A DNA stretch of 64,000 bases from Pseudomonas brassicacearum (lineage in GTDB: Bacteria; Pseudomonadota; Gammaproteobacteria; Pseudomonadales; Pseudomonadaceae), in assembly GCF_003732265.1 (NCBI RefSeq), contig NZ_MOBK01000006.1:868001-932000 (forward strand), in the 5' to 3' direction. The translations under genes and the position numbers were made by a program. Of this stretch, positions 17,081 through 26,745 are shown piece by piece. Position 1 is the first letter of the stretch. Each line of letters begins with the position of its first letter. Below the pieces are notes generated by a model. It was not told where the DNA came from. It worked only from the letters and a program-made list of their open reading frames with translations, and did not search any database.

Positions 17081-17172
17081 CTGTGGGAGCGAGCCTGCTC
17101 GCGAAGACGGACTCACATTCAACATGGATGGCGCCTGACACGACGCCTTCGCGAGCAAGCCCGCTCCCACAT
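17081..17172. repeat. REP doublet (REPIN-like)
   Basis: Two inverted REP units, CTGTGGGAGCGAGCCTGCTC and its partner ending GCCCGCTCCCAC, are separated by about 40 bases. It lies between the convergent lysR and cysH genes. Confidence 0.85.
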
Positions 17173-17194
17173 TTGGATCTCACATGGCTCGGGA

Positions 17195-17929
17195 TCAGGA
17201 CTTGCTGATGATGTTCCCGGCATGCAACCCGCATTCTTTCTGCGTCGCCTCTTCCCACCACCAGCGACCTTCGCGTTCATGCTGGTTTGGCAGCACCGGA
17301 CGGGTGCACGGTTCGCAGCCAATGCTGATGAACCCGCGCTCATGCAGGCTGTTGTAGGGCAGCTCCAGCATGCGGATGTAGCCCCAGATTTCTTCGCTGG
17401 TCATTTGCGCCAACGGGTTGAATTTGTACAGGGTGCGTTCCGGGGTGGAGAACGCGGTGTCGATTTCCAGTACGGCGACGGCGCTGCGGGTGCCGGGGCT
17501 CTGGTCGCGGCGCTGGCCGGTAGCCCAGGCGGTGACGCCGGACAACTTGCGGCGCAGCGGCTCGATCTTGCGGATGCCGCAGCATTCGCCATGGCCGTCC
17601 TTGTAGAAGCTGAACAGGCCCTTTTCCTTCACGAACGGTTCAAGTTTCGTGTAGTCCGGCGACACCAGTTCGATGTCGATCTTGTAGTGCTCGCGCACCT
17701 GATCGATGAAACGGTAGGTTTCCGGGTGCAAGCGGCCGGTGTCGAGGCTGAACACTTTGACGTTCTTGTTCAGCTTCCAGGCCATGTCTACCAGCACCAC
17801 GTCTTCGGCGCCGCTGAAAGATATCCACAGGTCATCGCCGAACTCGGCGAACGCGAGTTTCAGGATGTCCTGGGCGGATTTATTGGCATAGGTCGTGGCG
17901 AGTTCCACGACGTCGAACGTTGGGCTCAT
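17195..17929 (-). CDS. cysH: Adenylyl-sulfate (APS) reductase, [4Fe-4S] type
   Basis: 244 residues. It reduces activated sulfate to sulfite with thioredoxin in cysteine biosynthesis. A nucleotide-binding loop [10 protein letters not shown] lies near residue 39. Paired cysteines GECCGIRK (about 140) and IGCEPCTRP (about 208) ligate a [4Fe-4S] cluster, which marks the APS-using rather than PAPS-using branch. The C-terminal QKECGLH carries the catalytic cysteine. The neighbour thrH is divergent across about 170 bases. Confidence 0.95.
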   Translation of the reverse strand: MSPTFDVVELATTYANKSAQDILKLAFAEFGDDLWISFSGAEDVVLVDMAWKLNKNVKVFSLDTGRLHPETYRFIDQVREHYKIDIELVSPDYTKLEPFVKEKGLFSFYKDGHGECCGIRKIEPLRRKLSGVTAWATGQRRDQSPGTRSAVAVLEIDTAFSTPERTLYKFNPLAQMTSEEIWGYIRMLELPYNSLHERGFISIGCEPCTRPVLPNQHEREGRWWWEEATQKECGLHAGNIISKS

Positions 17930-18102
17930 CAGGGCGGCTTCCTACAGGTCGGTGGCGCTGGGCGCTCTATATGGCTGCGATGGTAACAAAATCCTGCAGC
18001 CGCTGGCGCGCCCTCTGCGTTGCGCCGGTCAGCCCGAATCGCTAGAGTTCGGCAGTCTTTTTGCTCGCTCGACTCAATAATCAATACAAATGGGAGTGTC
18101 TT

Positions 18103-18720
18103 GTGGAAATTGCCTGTCTGGATCTTGAAGGTGTACTGGTCCCGGAAATCTGGATCGCTTTCGCCGAAAAAACCGGGATCGAATCGCTCCGGGCCACCAC
18201 TCGGGACATTCCCGATTACGACGTGCTGATGAAGCAGCGCCTGCGAATCCTCGATGAACACGGCCTGAAACTCGCCGACATTCAGGAAGTGATTGCCACG
18301 CTCAAGCCACTCGATGGCGCCATCGAGTTCGTCAACTGGCTGCGCGAGCGCTTTCAGGTGGTGATTCTGTCAGACACATTCTACGAGTTTTCGCAGCCGT
18401 TGATGCGTCAGCTGGGCTTCCCGACGTTGCTCTGCCATCGCTTGATTACTGACGATTCCGGTCGGGTGACCAGCTATCAGTTGCGTCAGAAAGATCCCAA
18501 GCGTCAGTCGGTATTAGCTTTCAAGAGCCTTTACTACCGGGTGATTGCGGCGGGGGATTCCTACAACGATACGACGATGCTGGGTGAGGCGGATGCGGGG
18601 ATTCTGTTCCATGCGCCGGATAACGTGATTCGCGAGTTTCCGCAGTTCCCGGCGGTGCATACGTTTGAGGCGTTGAAGCAGGAGTTCATCAAGGCCTCGA
18701 ATCGGGCTTTGAGCCTGTAA
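18103..18720 (+). CDS. thrH: Phosphoserine phosphatase / homoserine phosphotransferase ThrH
   Basis: 205 residues from a GTG start with TGGGAG upstream. The HAD motif I is CLDLEGVLVPE, motif II ILSDTFYEF and motif IV AAGDSYNDTTML. This matches the Pseudomonas ThrH, which dephosphorylates phosphoserine and can transfer the phosphate to homoserine. It lies between cysH and pabB as a probable single-gene unit followed by a REP-type repeat. Confidence 0.93.
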   Translation: MEIACLDLEGVLVPEIWIAFAEKTGIESLRATTRDIPDYDVLMKQRLRILDEHGLKLADIQEVIATLKPLDGAIEFVNWLRERFQVVILSDTFYEFSQPLMRQLGFPTLLCHRLITDDSGRVTSYQLRQKDPKRQSVLAFKSLYYRVIAAGDSYNDTTMLGEADAGILFHAPDNVIREFPQFPAVHTFEALKQEFIKASNRALSL

Positions 18721-18728
18721 ACAAATCT

Positions 18729-18825
18729 TTGTGGCGAGGGAGCTTGCTCCCGCTCGGCTGCGCAGCAGTCGTTTGCTTTCAGGGCCGCTTCGCGCCCCAG
18801 CGGGAGCAAGCTCCCTCGCCACAAA
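18729..18825. repeat. Inverted-repeat element, REP variant with GGAGCTTGCTCC core
   Basis: TTGTGGCGAGGGAGCTTGCT and its inverted partner CAAGCTCCCTCGCCACAA flank a GCAGCAGTCG segment. The core differs from the GTGGGAGC family, and part of the interior matches the long inverted repeats at 50528 and 56956. Confidence 0.8.
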
Positions 18826-18834
18826 AGCTCGGCT

Positions 18835-20172
18835 TTAGAGGTTCTGCAGGGTATCCAGCAGCACTTTGACCTTGGTTATTGATTCCTGATACTCGGCCTG
18901 CCACTCGGAATCGGCGACGATCCCGCCGCCGCCCCAGCAACACACTTGCCCATCCTTGACCAGCAAGCTGCGAATCGCGATGGAGCTGTCCATCTCGCCG
19001 CGCACATCCAGATACAGCAATGACCCGCAGTACAACCCGCGCCGGGTCGGCTCCAGCTCGTCAATAATCTGCATCGCCCGAATCTTCGGCGCACCGGTGA
19101 TCGAGCCGCCGGGGAAGCTGCCGGCGATCAGGTCCAGCGCATCGCGGTCATCCGCCAGCTCACCGGTCACGCTGCTCACCAGGTGATGCACGTTCGGATA
19201 GCTTTCCAGGCTGAACAACTCCGGCACCCGCACCGAGCCGATGCGGCAGGTGCGGCCGAGGTCGTTGCGCAGCAGGTCGACAATCATCAGGTTTTCCGCG
19301 CGATCCTTGGGGCTGGCCAACAGTTCGGCGGCGTTCGCCGCGTCTTCGGCAGCGGTCAGGCCGCGCGGGCGGGTGCCTTTGATCGGACGGGTTTCCACCT
19401 GCCGCTCGCTGACTTTGACGAAGCGCTCCGGCGACAGGCTCAGCACCGCGCCGCCCTCGGGCAGGCTCTGGAAACCGGAAAATGGCGTCGGGCACGCGGC
19501 GCGCAACGCGACGTACGCCGCCCATGGATCACCTTGGCATTCCGCCCGGAAGCGCTGGGCGAAGTTGACCTGATAGCAGTCGCCGGCCTGGATGTAGTTC
19601 TGAATGCGTTCCAATGCCTGGCGATACTGGTCCGCGCTCAGGTCGGCACGCATTGGCGCTTTCAGGGTGAAAGGTTCAAGGGGGTCGGCCGGCGGCTGAC
19701 TGAACAGCGTGATCAGGCGCTGGCGTTCGCTGTCGATCAACGACGGGTGAAACACCAGTTGACTGGTTTTCACGTGGTGATCGCTGATCAAGGCCCAGTC
19801 ATACAACCCGAAACGTGCGTCGGGGAGTTGCAGATCGTCTTGCGCCTGGCTCGGCAGGCTTTCCAGGTGCCGACCGAAGTCGTAGCTCAGGTAACCGATC
19901 AGGCCGCCGGCAAAGGGCAGTTCATCAGGAACGTCTGCTTTACCGAGTCGTGTCAGATTTTCGCGCAGGCGTTGCAGGAAATCGCTGCCGCTTTCGTCAG
20001 ACAGAACGGCCAATTGCTCCAGCGGCCAGGCGCTGAGCAGGTCAAAGCGGCCACGCTCGGCGGTTGGCCGGCCACTGTCGAGCAGTACGGCACCGGGGGC
20101 GTGACGAATCGCCGCGAAGTAGTCGGCGGGGTTGGCGCGGTAAGGAAGCGGGTGTACGGAACAGGTCAACAT
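18835..20172 (-). CDS. pabB: Aminodeoxychorismate synthase component I
   Basis: 445 residues. It converts chorismate and glutamine-derived ammonia to 4-amino-4-deoxychorismate for folate synthesis. The chorismate-binding C-terminal half shows the conserved IAGSFPGGSITGAPK and IRAMQIIDELEP, and ETRPIKGTRPRG near residue 260. The N-terminal domain begins MLTCSVHPLPYR. No amidotransferase subunit gene (pabA) is adjacent. Its 3' end is flanked by the inverted-repeat element. Confidence 0.93.
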   Translation of the reverse strand: MLTCSVHPLPYRANPADYFAAIRHAPGAVLLDSGRPTAERGRFDLLSAWPLEQLAVLSDESGSDFLQRLRENLTRLGKADVPDELPFAGGLIGYLSYDFGRHLESLPSQAQDDLQLPDARFGLYDWALISDHHVKTSQLVFHPSLIDSERQRLITLFSQPPADPLEPFTLKAPMRADLSADQYRQALERIQNYIQAGDCYQVNFAQRFRAECQGDPWAAYVALRAACPTPFSGFQSLPEGGAVLSLSPERFVKVSERQVETRPIKGTRPRGLTAAEDAANAAELLASPKDRAENLMIVDLLRNDLGRTCRIGSVRVPELFSLESYPNVHHLVSSVTGELADDRDALDLIAGSFPGGSITGAPKIRAMQIIDELEPTRRGLYCGSLLYLDVRGEMDSSIAIRSLLVKDGQVCCWGGGGIVADSEWQAEYQESITKVKVLLDTLQNL

Positions 20173-20299
20173 GGGCGGGGCGGGTCAGCCATCGAGGCGG
20201 GGTGGCGATTGTAGTCCTCTGCAGGATTTGCTCCTAGAGGGGATGTCGGTGTTGGGTAGATTGGGGGCAGGGTTGAAGGATGTAGTGACTGGTAGTCAG

Positions 20300-20380
20300 C
20301 CTTCGCGAGCAAGCCCGCTCCCACATTCGATCTTCGGTGTGAAACAAATCGAGTGTGGGGGCGGGCTTGCTCGCGAAGGC
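20300..20380. repeat. REP doublet
   Basis: CCTTCGCGAGCAAGCCCGCT with the inverted GCGGGCTTGCTCGCGAAGGC. It occupies most of the gap between pabB and the ATP-grasp gene, which otherwise holds no gene. Confidence 0.85.
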
Positions 20381-20397
20381 CGCGACTCGGTTTCAGG

Positions 20398-21384
20398 TCA
20401 GCCCTCAACCGCCGGAATATGCCCAAACATCTCTTGAACAAACTCCACCCGCTCTTTCACCGTCTCGGTAACCCCGCGAGCCTTCAATTCTTCCAGTCGC
20501 GCTTCAACCGCATGCGTGCGCAACGTCAGCCCGCAATCGTTGGCAATCTGGATGTTCAACCCCGGCCGGGCATTGAGCTCAAGGATCAACGGGCCTTTTT
20601 CCTGGTCCAGCACCATGTCAACGCCGATATAACCCAACCCACACAGCTCATAACAGCCGGCCGCGAGTTTCATGAAACCGTCCCAGTAGGGCAGTTGCAC
20701 GCCATCGACGGCGTTGGTGGTGTCCGGGTGTTTGGTGATGATGTTGTTCAGCCAGGTGCCGCGCAATGTTTCCCCGGTCGCGAGGTCGACACCGACGCCG
20801 ATGGCGCCCTGGTGCAGGTTGGCCTTGCCGCCGGATTGCCGGGTTGGCAGGCGCAGCATGGCCATCACCGGGTAGCCCATCAGCACGATGATGCGGATGT
20901 CCGGCACGCCTTCGTAGCTGATGCTCTTGAAGATCTGGTCCGGGATCACCCGGTATTCGATCAGCGCGCGGTCGCGGTGACCGCCCAGGGAATACAGGCC
21001 GGTGAGGATGCTGGAGATGTGGTGCTCAAGCTCTTCGTGGGCGAGGATTTTGCCCGACACCGTGCGATAGCGGCCCTCGAAACGGTCGGCGACCACAATG
21101 ATGCCGTCGCCGCCAGCGCCCTGCGCGGGTTTGATCACGAAGTCGGTGCGCCCGCCGATGATCTCGTCGAGGTTGTCGATTTCCTTCTCGGTGGAGATCA
21201 CGCCATACAGTTCCGGCACATGAATGCCGGCGGCAATGGCGCGCTCCTTGGTGATGATCTTGTCATCGACAATCGGGTACAGGCTGCGCTTGTTGTACTT
21301 GAGCACGTAGTCGGCGTTACGCCGGTTGATGCCCATGATGCCCCGGGCTTCCAGGGCCTTCCAGGTCTTCCAGAAACCGAACAT
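20398..21384 (-). CDS. ATP-grasp alpha-L-glutamate ligase-like protein
   Basis: 328 residues with a RimK-related ATP-grasp fold: FVIKPAQGAGGDGIIV is the ATP-binding loop near residue 105 and LILELNARPGLNIQIAN near 265 the metal/ATP-binding end. The start overlaps the stop of the upstream 7TM gene (TGATG). Third gene of a three-gene operon with a retropepsin-like protease and a 7TM transglutaminase-like protein. Members are annotated by fold as ligases adding amino acids to a carboxyl group; the true substrate is unknown. Confidence 0.85.
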   Translation of the reverse strand: MFGFWKTWKALEARGIMGINRRNADYVLKYNKRSLYPIVDDKIITKERAIAAGIHVPELYGVISTEKEIDNLDEIIGGRTDFVIKPAQGAGGDGIIVVADRFEGRYRTVSGKILAHEELEHHISSILTGLYSLGGHRDRALIEYRVIPDQIFKSISYEGVPDIRIIVLMGYPVMAMLRLPTRQSGGKANLHQGAIGVGVDLATGETLRGTWLNNIITKHPDTTNAVDGVQLPYWDGFMKLAAGCYELCGLGYIGVDMVLDQEKGPLILELNARPGLNIQIANDCGLTLRTHAVEARLEELKARGVTETVKERVEFVQEMFGHIPAVEG

Positions 21385-22919
21385 CAGGCGTCAGCCTTCT
21401 TCAGGAACGCCTTGAAACGCACCAGTTCAGTCAGGCGGTAACCGCGATAGCGACCCATTGCCAGCATGAAGCCCACCAGGATCAGCAGGATCGCCGGGAA
21501 GGTGAACACGAAGTACACCAGCTCCGGCACGGTCATGATCAAGTGCGCCAGGGACGCGGCGAACAGGGTGCCAATCGCCACTTTCATGGCGTGGCCCGAA
21601 CCGCGTTCTTCCCAGGTGATCGACAGGCGTTCGATGGTCATGGTCAAAATCACCATCGGGAACAACGCCACCGACAGTCCGCGTTCCAGCCCGAGTTTAT
21701 GGCTGAACAGGCTGATGGCCGCGATCAGCACCACCACGAAGGTCAGCACCACCGACAGCCTCGGCAGCATTTGCAGCTTCAGGTGTTCTAGGTAGGAACG
21801 CAGCGACAGCCCCAGCGCCGTGATGATCGTAAACAGCACGATACCGAAGCCGAGCTGGGTTTCACGGAAGGCGAGGGCGATCAGCACCGGGGTAAAGGTG
21901 CCGAGGGTCTGGATGCCGATCAGGTTGCGCAGGATCAGGATCACCAGCACGCCAATCGGGATCATCACCATGATCATGAACGTCTGCTGGGTTTGCAGCG
22001 GCAAGCCGTACAGCGAGTATTCGAGGAAGTTGGCGTCGGTGTTTTCGTCGGTCAGCTTGGCCAGGCGAATGGCGTTCATTTCGCTGTTGTTGAGGCTGAA
22101 GGTTACGTTGGCTTTTTTGCCGCCATCGACGGTGATCAGGTTTTCGTCGCCGGTCCACCACAGGAGGCGGTCGGTCGGCAGGCCTTGCTCACCGGTTTCC
22201 GGGTTGAAGTACAGCCAGTCAGTGCCGTTGAAGCTGCGCAGCCACAGCTCAGGCAGTTGCGGCTGGTCGGTCACCAGACGAATGGTGTGGACCTTTTCCA
22301 CCGGCACGTGGGCGATGGACAGGACCAGTTCGACGATCTTGGCTTTGTTCGCGGTGGAGGGATCGCCGCCCAGCAGCAGTTTCACGTTGTCGTCGCTGAG
22401 ATTGTTGACACGCTTGATGGCTTCGCCGACGAAGGTTTCGACGTCGGCCGAGTGCTGGCGAATCGGTGCGAGCAGGGCTTCGGCGGCGATTTTTTCCGGG
22501 CCTTCCACCGAAATACTGTCGCGGAAAGTAGGGCCCTTGACCTTGGATTTTTCGCCGGAGTAACGCTTGGTCAGCACCAGGCGGTAATAAAGGGTTTGAT
22601 TGCCCTTGGCCCGACGCGCCGACCAGGTGACCTTGCGGTTGCCGTCGACGCGGTTCACCGCCACGCCGTAGTTATTGGAGATGAAGCTCTCGTTGAGGCT
22701 GACGAAGTCGCGGCTCAGTGGCGGCACGAACATCTGGATCTTGACCGGGTCCTTGGCACTGGCGACGAACTCGACCTTGGCGTCGATGTTCCACAAGTCG
22801 TCGGTGGCGTCTTCGGTCACGGGAATGCCGAGCACGAAGATCTGATAGGCCGTAACTGAAATGCCCAGCACCACCAGGATGGCGATCAGCATTTTCAGAT
22901 GGAGGGTAAGAGAGCGCAT
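21384..22919 (-). CDS. Inactive transglutaminase-like protein with C-terminal 7TM domain
   Basis: 511 residues. One N-terminal membrane helix (LIAILVVLGISVTAYQIFVL) leads into a large extracytoplasmic region of about 280 residues that contains the transglutaminase-like domain. A cluster of about seven membrane helices (from MIMVMIPIGVLVILI to the PAILLILVGFML segment) closes the protein, ending in a short charged tail. It lies five bases after the protease gene and overlaps the ATP-grasp gene. The arrangement suggests a sensor or transporter module acting across the inner membrane; its function is not established. Confidence 0.82.
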   Translation of the reverse strand: MRSLTLHLKMLIAILVVLGISVTAYQIFVLGIPVTEDATDDLWNIDAKVEFVASAKDPVKIQMFVPPLSRDFVSLNESFISNNYGVAVNRVDGNRKVTWSARRAKGNQTLYYRLVLTKRYSGEKSKVKGPTFRDSISVEGPEKIAAEALLAPIRQHSADVETFVGEAIKRVNNLSDDNVKLLLGGDPSTANKAKIVELVLSIAHVPVEKVHTIRLVTDQPQLPELWLRSFNGTDWLYFNPETGEQGLPTDRLLWWTGDENLITVDGGKKANVTFSLNNSEMNAIRLAKLTDENTDANFLEYSLYGLPLQTQQTFMIMVMIPIGVLVILILRNLIGIQTLGTFTPVLIALAFRETQLGFGIVLFTIITALGLSLRSYLEHLKLQMLPRLSVVLTFVVVLIAAISLFSHKLGLERGLSVALFPMVILTMTIERLSITWEERGSGHAMKVAIGTLFAASLAHLIMTVPELVYFVFTFPAILLILVGFMLAMGRYRGYRLTELVRFKAFLKKADA

Positions 22920-22924
22920 TGGAA

Positions 22925-23461
22925 TTACTCTGCGGTATGAGCGTCGGTGGCGCAGGCGGGTTTGCCAGCAGCGTATTTAAGACTGGGGTCGACCAGCGCA
23001 TCGAAGCGTTTGAGCGCTTCGGAGCCGATCAACAGCGGGTATTGGAAGGCGCTGCGGTCGGTCAGGTTCACTTCGATGCTGCGTAATGCCGAACCCATGC
23101 AGATGTCCAGCTCGATCACCGGGCGGGCCGTGTACTTCTTGCCTTCATCCGGGTCGTAGTCACCGGCCCGGCGCTTGATCTTGCTGACCCGGGCCAGTGG
23201 CCGTTCGATCGGGTGCGAATGGGCGGCGTCGATGGCCAGGTAAAAGCGCACCCAGGACTCGCCATTGCGTTTGAAGCGTTTGATGTCGCGGGCACTCAGT
23301 GAGGCGGTCTTCGCCCCGGTGTCGAGTTTGGCCGCGACTTCAAGGTCGATGCCATCCAGGGAGGCGTACTCGTTGAGGCCGTACACCGTCTTTTCCCCCG
23401 CCGTGGCAAAACCGGGCAGACACAGTAGATAAAGGAATGTCGGGAAGGGCTTGAGTCTCAT
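22925..23461 (-). CDS. Retropepsin-like (RimK-linked) ATP-dependent zinc protease family protein
   Basis: 178 residues from MRLKPFPTFLYLLCL, a signal peptide ending near FATAGEKT. The 19 in-frame codons upstream are excluded because they precede the signal sequence. LDTGAKTASLSARDI carries the D-T-G triplet of aspartic retropepsin-like domains, and FQYPLLIGSEALKRF matches the second conserved block. It is first in the operon, so the order is periplasmic protease-like, 7TM, cytosolic ATP-grasp. The family name is historical; activity is unproven. Confidence 0.82.
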   Translation of the reverse strand: MRLKPFPTFLYLLCLPGFATAGEKTVYGLNEYASLDGIDLEVAAKLDTGAKTASLSARDIKRFKRNGESWVRFYLAIDAAHSHPIERPLARVSKIKRRAGDYDPDEGKKYTARPVIELDICMGSALRSIEVNLTDRSAFQYPLLIGSEALKRFDALVDPSLKYAAGKPACATDAHTAE

Positions 23462-23674
23462 AAATCCTGGCGCGCAGCGGTCCGTACGTCGATTCAAGGC
23501 CCTGGCATTGCTGCGCAAGCTCCCTCGTATGCCTATCAGCTATTTGTGACAAACAGTGCAGATGTCACAAACAAATGCGGGCGGCATTCTAGCACGGTGG
23601 TTTGCTGGCGCCACCGCTGGCAGGCGGCTATAACCACTGTGCTGCTTTGTTATGGTGCGGCGGGTTATTAGACG

Positions 23675-23686
23675 ATTGTCGACAAT
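23675..23686. promoter_or_regulatory. GntR-type operator 1 (ATTGTCGACAAT)
   Basis: A perfect 12-bp palindrome lies 74 bases before the GntR gene start. The extended TGTCGACAATAT is repeated at 23750. FCD-type GntR proteins bind short palindromes of this kind, so this is a good candidate site for autoregulation and control of the prp operon. Confidence 0.6.
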
Positions 23687-23749
23687 ATCGAATTAACCTT
23701 TGACTGCGCGGCCTGTTTTCGCTAGTTTTTGCCGCATCAGCTTTCAAGG

Positions 23750-23761
23750 TGTCGACAATAT
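23750..23761. promoter_or_regulatory. GntR-type operator 2, overlapping the start codon
   Basis: TGTCGACAATAT repeats operator 1 over 12 bases, with centres 73 bases apart, and runs into the ATG of the GntR gene. The distance, close to seven helical turns, would allow looping or simple repression. Confidence 0.55.
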
Positions 23762-24479
23762 GCTGGATCAACTGGATCCCCCGCTCACTACCCAAGACGA
23801 TTCGGAGACACTTTCCGAAAACGTCTTCCGGCGCATTCAAGCGGCCATCGTCAAGGGCGAGATCGCCCCGGGCAGCAAGATCTCCGAGCCAGAGCTGGCG
23901 CGCACCTACGGCATCAGCCGCGGGCCGCTGCGTGAAGCGATCCACCGTCTGGAAGGCCAGCGCCTGCTGGTGCGGGTGCCGCATGTCGGGGCACGGGTGG
24001 TTTCGCTCAATCATGCCGAGCTGCTGGAACTCTACGAAATCCGCGAATCCCTTGAAGGCATGGCTTGCCGCCTGGCCGCCGAGCGCATGACCCTCGAAGA
24101 AATCGACGAACTGCGCCGCGTCCTCGAAACCCATGAGCGCGATGAAGCGTTTCAGGCCGGACGAGGCTACTACCAGCAGGAAGGCGACTTTGACTTCCAT
24201 TACCGGATTATCCAGGGCAGCGGTAACCGCACCCTGACGCAAATGCTCTGCGGCGAGCTGTATCAACTGGTGCGCATGTACCGCATCCAGTTTTCCACCG
24301 TACCTAATCGCCCGCACCAGGCATTTGCCGAGCACCACCGAATTCTCGATGCCATCGCCGACCGTGACGGTGAGCTGGCCGAGTTGTTGATGCGCCGCCA
24401 CATCGGCGCCTCCAAACGCAATATCGCCCGTCATTACCAGGACGGCGCTAACCCGACAGCCAAACGAGGTGAGTCATGA
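23760..24479 (+). CDS. GntR-family (FCD) regulator of the 2-methylcitrate operon
   Basis: 239 residues from MLDQLDPPL. The N-terminal winged helix has [20 protein letters not shown], and the C-terminal alpha-helical FCD effector domain begins near residue 95. Twenty in-frame codons upstream are excluded since the ATG at 23760 has AAGGTG ahead of it. The stop overlaps the prpB start (ATGA), so it heads the operon and its level is tied to it. In other bacteria prpR names an unrelated sigma-54 activator, so I leave the symbol blank. The effector is probably 2-methylcitrate or a related acid (inference). Confidence 0.88.
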   Translation: MLDQLDPPLTTQDDSETLSENVFRRIQAAIVKGEIAPGSKISEPELARTYGISRGPLREAIHRLEGQRLLVRVPHVGARVVSLNHAELLELYEIRESLEGMACRLAAERMTLEEIDELRRVLETHERDEAFQAGRGYYQQEGDFDFHYRIIQGSGNRTLTQMLCGELYQLVRMYRIQFSTVPNRPHQAFAEHHRILDAIADRDGELAELLMRRHIGASKRNIARHYQDGANPTAKRGES

Positions 24480-25366
24480 GTTTGAACAAGAGCACTCCAG
24501 GCCAGCGTTTCCGCGATGCGGTCGCCAGCGAGCATCCATTGCAAGTGGTCGGCGCGATCAACGCCAACCACGCGTTGCTGGCCAAGCGCGCCGGTTTCAA
24601 GGCGATTTACCTGTCCGGTGGCGGTGTGGCCGCGGGCTCCCTCGGCCTGCCGGACCTGGGCATCACCGGCCTGGATGACGTGCTGACCGACGTGCGCCGC
24701 ATCACCGACGTCTGCGACCTGCCGCTGCTGGTGGACGTGGACACCGGTTTCGGTTCCTCGGCCTTCAACGTTGCCCGTACCGTGAAGTCGATGATCAAGT
24801 TCGGCGCCGCGGCGATTCACATCGAAGACCAGGTTGGCGCCAAGCGTTGCGGCCATCGTCCTAATAAAGAGATCGTGACCCAGCAGGAAATGGTCGATCG
24901 CATCAAGGCTGCAGTCGATGCCCGTACCGACGACAGCTTCGTGATCATGGCCCGTACCGACGCCCTGGCGGTGGAAGGCCTGGAGTCTGCCCTGGATCGC
25001 GCGGCTGCGTGCATCGAGGCCGGCGCCGACATGATCTTCCCGGAAGCCATCACCGAACTTGAAATGTACAAGCTGTTCGCCAGCCGTGTGAAAGCGCCGA
25101 TCCTGGCCAACATCACCGAATTCGGCGCAACGCCGCTGTACACCACCGAGCAACTCGCCGGTGCCGATGTATCGCTGGTGCTGTACCCGCTGTCGGCCTT
25201 CCGCGCGATGAACAAGGCCGCGGAAAACGTCTACACCGCTCTGCGCCGCGATGGCACGCAGGCGAATGTCATCGACACCATGCAGACCCGCATGGAGCTT
25301 TACGATCGCATCGACTACCACACCTTCGAGCAGAAGCTCGATGCGTTGTTCGCGGCGAAGAAGTAA
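24476..25366 (+). CDS. prpB: Methylisocitrate lyase
   Basis: 296 residues. It cleaves 2-methylisocitrate to pyruvate and succinate, the last step of the propionate cycle. The isocitrate-lyase family signature AKRCGH lies at about residue 122, with VDVDTGFGS near 85 and the substrate-binding [10 protein letters not shown] near 160. It overlaps the GntR gene by four bases and precedes prpC by 45 bases. Confidence 0.95.
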   Translation: MSLNKSTPGQRFRDAVASEHPLQVVGAINANHALLAKRAGFKAIYLSGGGVAAGSLGLPDLGITGLDDVLTDVRRITDVCDLPLLVDVDTGFGSSAFNVARTVKSMIKFGAAAIHIEDQVGAKRCGHRPNKEIVTQQEMVDRIKAAVDARTDDSFVIMARTDALAVEGLESALDRAAACIEAGADMIFPEAITELEMYKLFASRVKAPILANITEFGATPLYTTEQLAGADVSLVLYPLSAFRAMNKAAENVYTALRRDGTQANVIDTMQTRMELYDRIDYHTFEQKLDALFAAKK

Positions 25367-25411
25367 GTCGATTTACTCCCTAACAAATTCAAAAAGATTC
25401 TGGAGACAGCA

Positions 25412-26539
25412 ATGGCCGAAGCAAAAGTACTCAGTGGCGCCGGGCTCCGTGGTCAGGTTGCCGGGCAAACCGCACTGTCCACCGTGGGCCAGTCGGGCGC
25501 AGGCCTGACCTATCGTGGCTACGACGTTCGCGAATTGGCGGCTGACGCGCAGTTCGAAGAAGTCGCCTACCTGCTGCTGTACGGCGAACTGCCGAGCAAA
25601 GCGCAACTGGACGCCTACGTCAGCAAGCTGAGCAAGCTGCGTGACCTGCCGCAAGCGTTGAAAGAAGTACTGGAACGCATCCCCGCCGACGCCCACCCGA
25701 TGGACGTGATGCGTACCGGCTGCTCGTTCCTGGGCAACCTGGAGCCGGAGAACAACTTCTCCGAGCAACACGACAAAACCGACCGTCTGCTTGCCGCGTT
25801 CCCGGCGATCATGACCTACTGGTATCGCTTCAGCCACGACGGCAAGCGCATCAACTGCGTGACTGACGAGCCGACCATCGGCGGTCATTTCCTGCACCTG
25901 CTGCACGGCGAGAAGCCGAGTGAATTGCACGTCAAGGTGATGAACGTTTCGCTGATCCTCTACGCAGAGCACGAGTTCAACGCGTCGACCTTCACCGCAC
26001 GTGTGTGCGCGTCCACGCTGTCGGATCTGTTCTCCTGCATCACCGCTGCCATCGGTTCGCTGCGCGGTCCACTGCACGGCGGCGCCAACGAAGCGGCGAT
26101 GGAAATGATCGAACGCTTCAGCTCGCCGCAAGCGGCGATCGAAGGCACCCTCGGCATGCTCGAACGCAAAGACAAGATCATGGGCTTCGGTCACGCGATC
26201 TACAAAGACAACGATCCGCGCAATGAAGTGATCAAGGGCTGGTCGAAAAAACTCGCTGACGAAGTGGGCGACAAGGTGTTGTTCCCGGTTTCCGAAGCCA
26301 TCGACAAGACCATGTGGGAGCAAAAGAAGCTGTTCCCGAACGCCGACTTCTACCATGCCTCGGCGTACCACTTCATGGGCATTCCAACCAAGTTGTTCAC
26401 ACCGATTTTCGTCTGCTCGCGCCTGACCGGCTGGGCCGCCCACGTGTTCGAACAACGCGCCAACAACCGCATCATCCGCCCGAGCGCCGAGTATGTCGGC
26501 GTTGAACAGCGCAAGTTCGTGCCAATCGAACAACGCTGA
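25412..26539 (+). CDS. prpC: 2-methylcitrate synthase
   Basis: 375 residues with GGAGACAGC before the ATG. It condenses propionyl-CoA with oxaloacetate. Citrate-synthase motifs are GPLHGGANEAAMEM (catalytic His, about residue 225) and MGFGHAIYK (about 258), and SRLTGWAAHVFEQ near 340 carries the third catalytic region. The short length and position between prpB and acnD identify the methylcitrate rather than the citrate enzyme. Confidence 0.95.
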   Translation: MAEAKVLSGAGLRGQVAGQTALSTVGQSGAGLTYRGYDVRELAADAQFEEVAYLLLYGELPSKAQLDAYVSKLSKLRDLPQALKEVLERIPADAHPMDVMRTGCSFLGNLEPENNFSEQHDKTDRLLAAFPAIMTYWYRFSHDGKRINCVTDEPTIGGHFLHLLHGEKPSELHVKVMNVSLILYAEHEFNASTFTARVCASTLSDLFSCITAAIGSLRGPLHGGANEAAMEMIERFSSPQAAIEGTLGMLERKDKIMGFGHAIYKDNDPRNEVIKGWSKKLADEVGDKVLFPVSEAIDKTMWEQKKLFPNADFYHASAYHFMGIPTKLFTPIFVCSRLTGWAAHVFEQRANNRIIRPSAEYVGVEQRKFVPIEQR

Positions 26540-26580
26540 ATGGTGGGGTTGCCACACTGGTCGCTGAATGAACCGGAAAC

Positions 26581-26675
26581 CTGTGTGGGAGCGGGCTTGC
26601 TCGCGAAGACGGACTGACATCCAACATTGATGTCGATTGATACGCCGCTTTCGCGAGCAAGCCCGCTCCCACATT
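26581..26675. repeat. REP doublet inside the prp operon
   Basis: CTGTGTGGGAGCGGGCTTGC and its inverted partner GCAAGCCCGCTCCCACA stand between prpC and acnD. REP hairpins within operons can modulate downstream expression or mRNA decay; that is not shown here. Confidence 0.85.
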
Positions 26676-26745
26676 TGATCCGGTTTCAGTTCAAGCCCGG
26701 TGCCAGGCCCCACCCTTTGTATTTACCGTGACCCGAGTCCTGACG

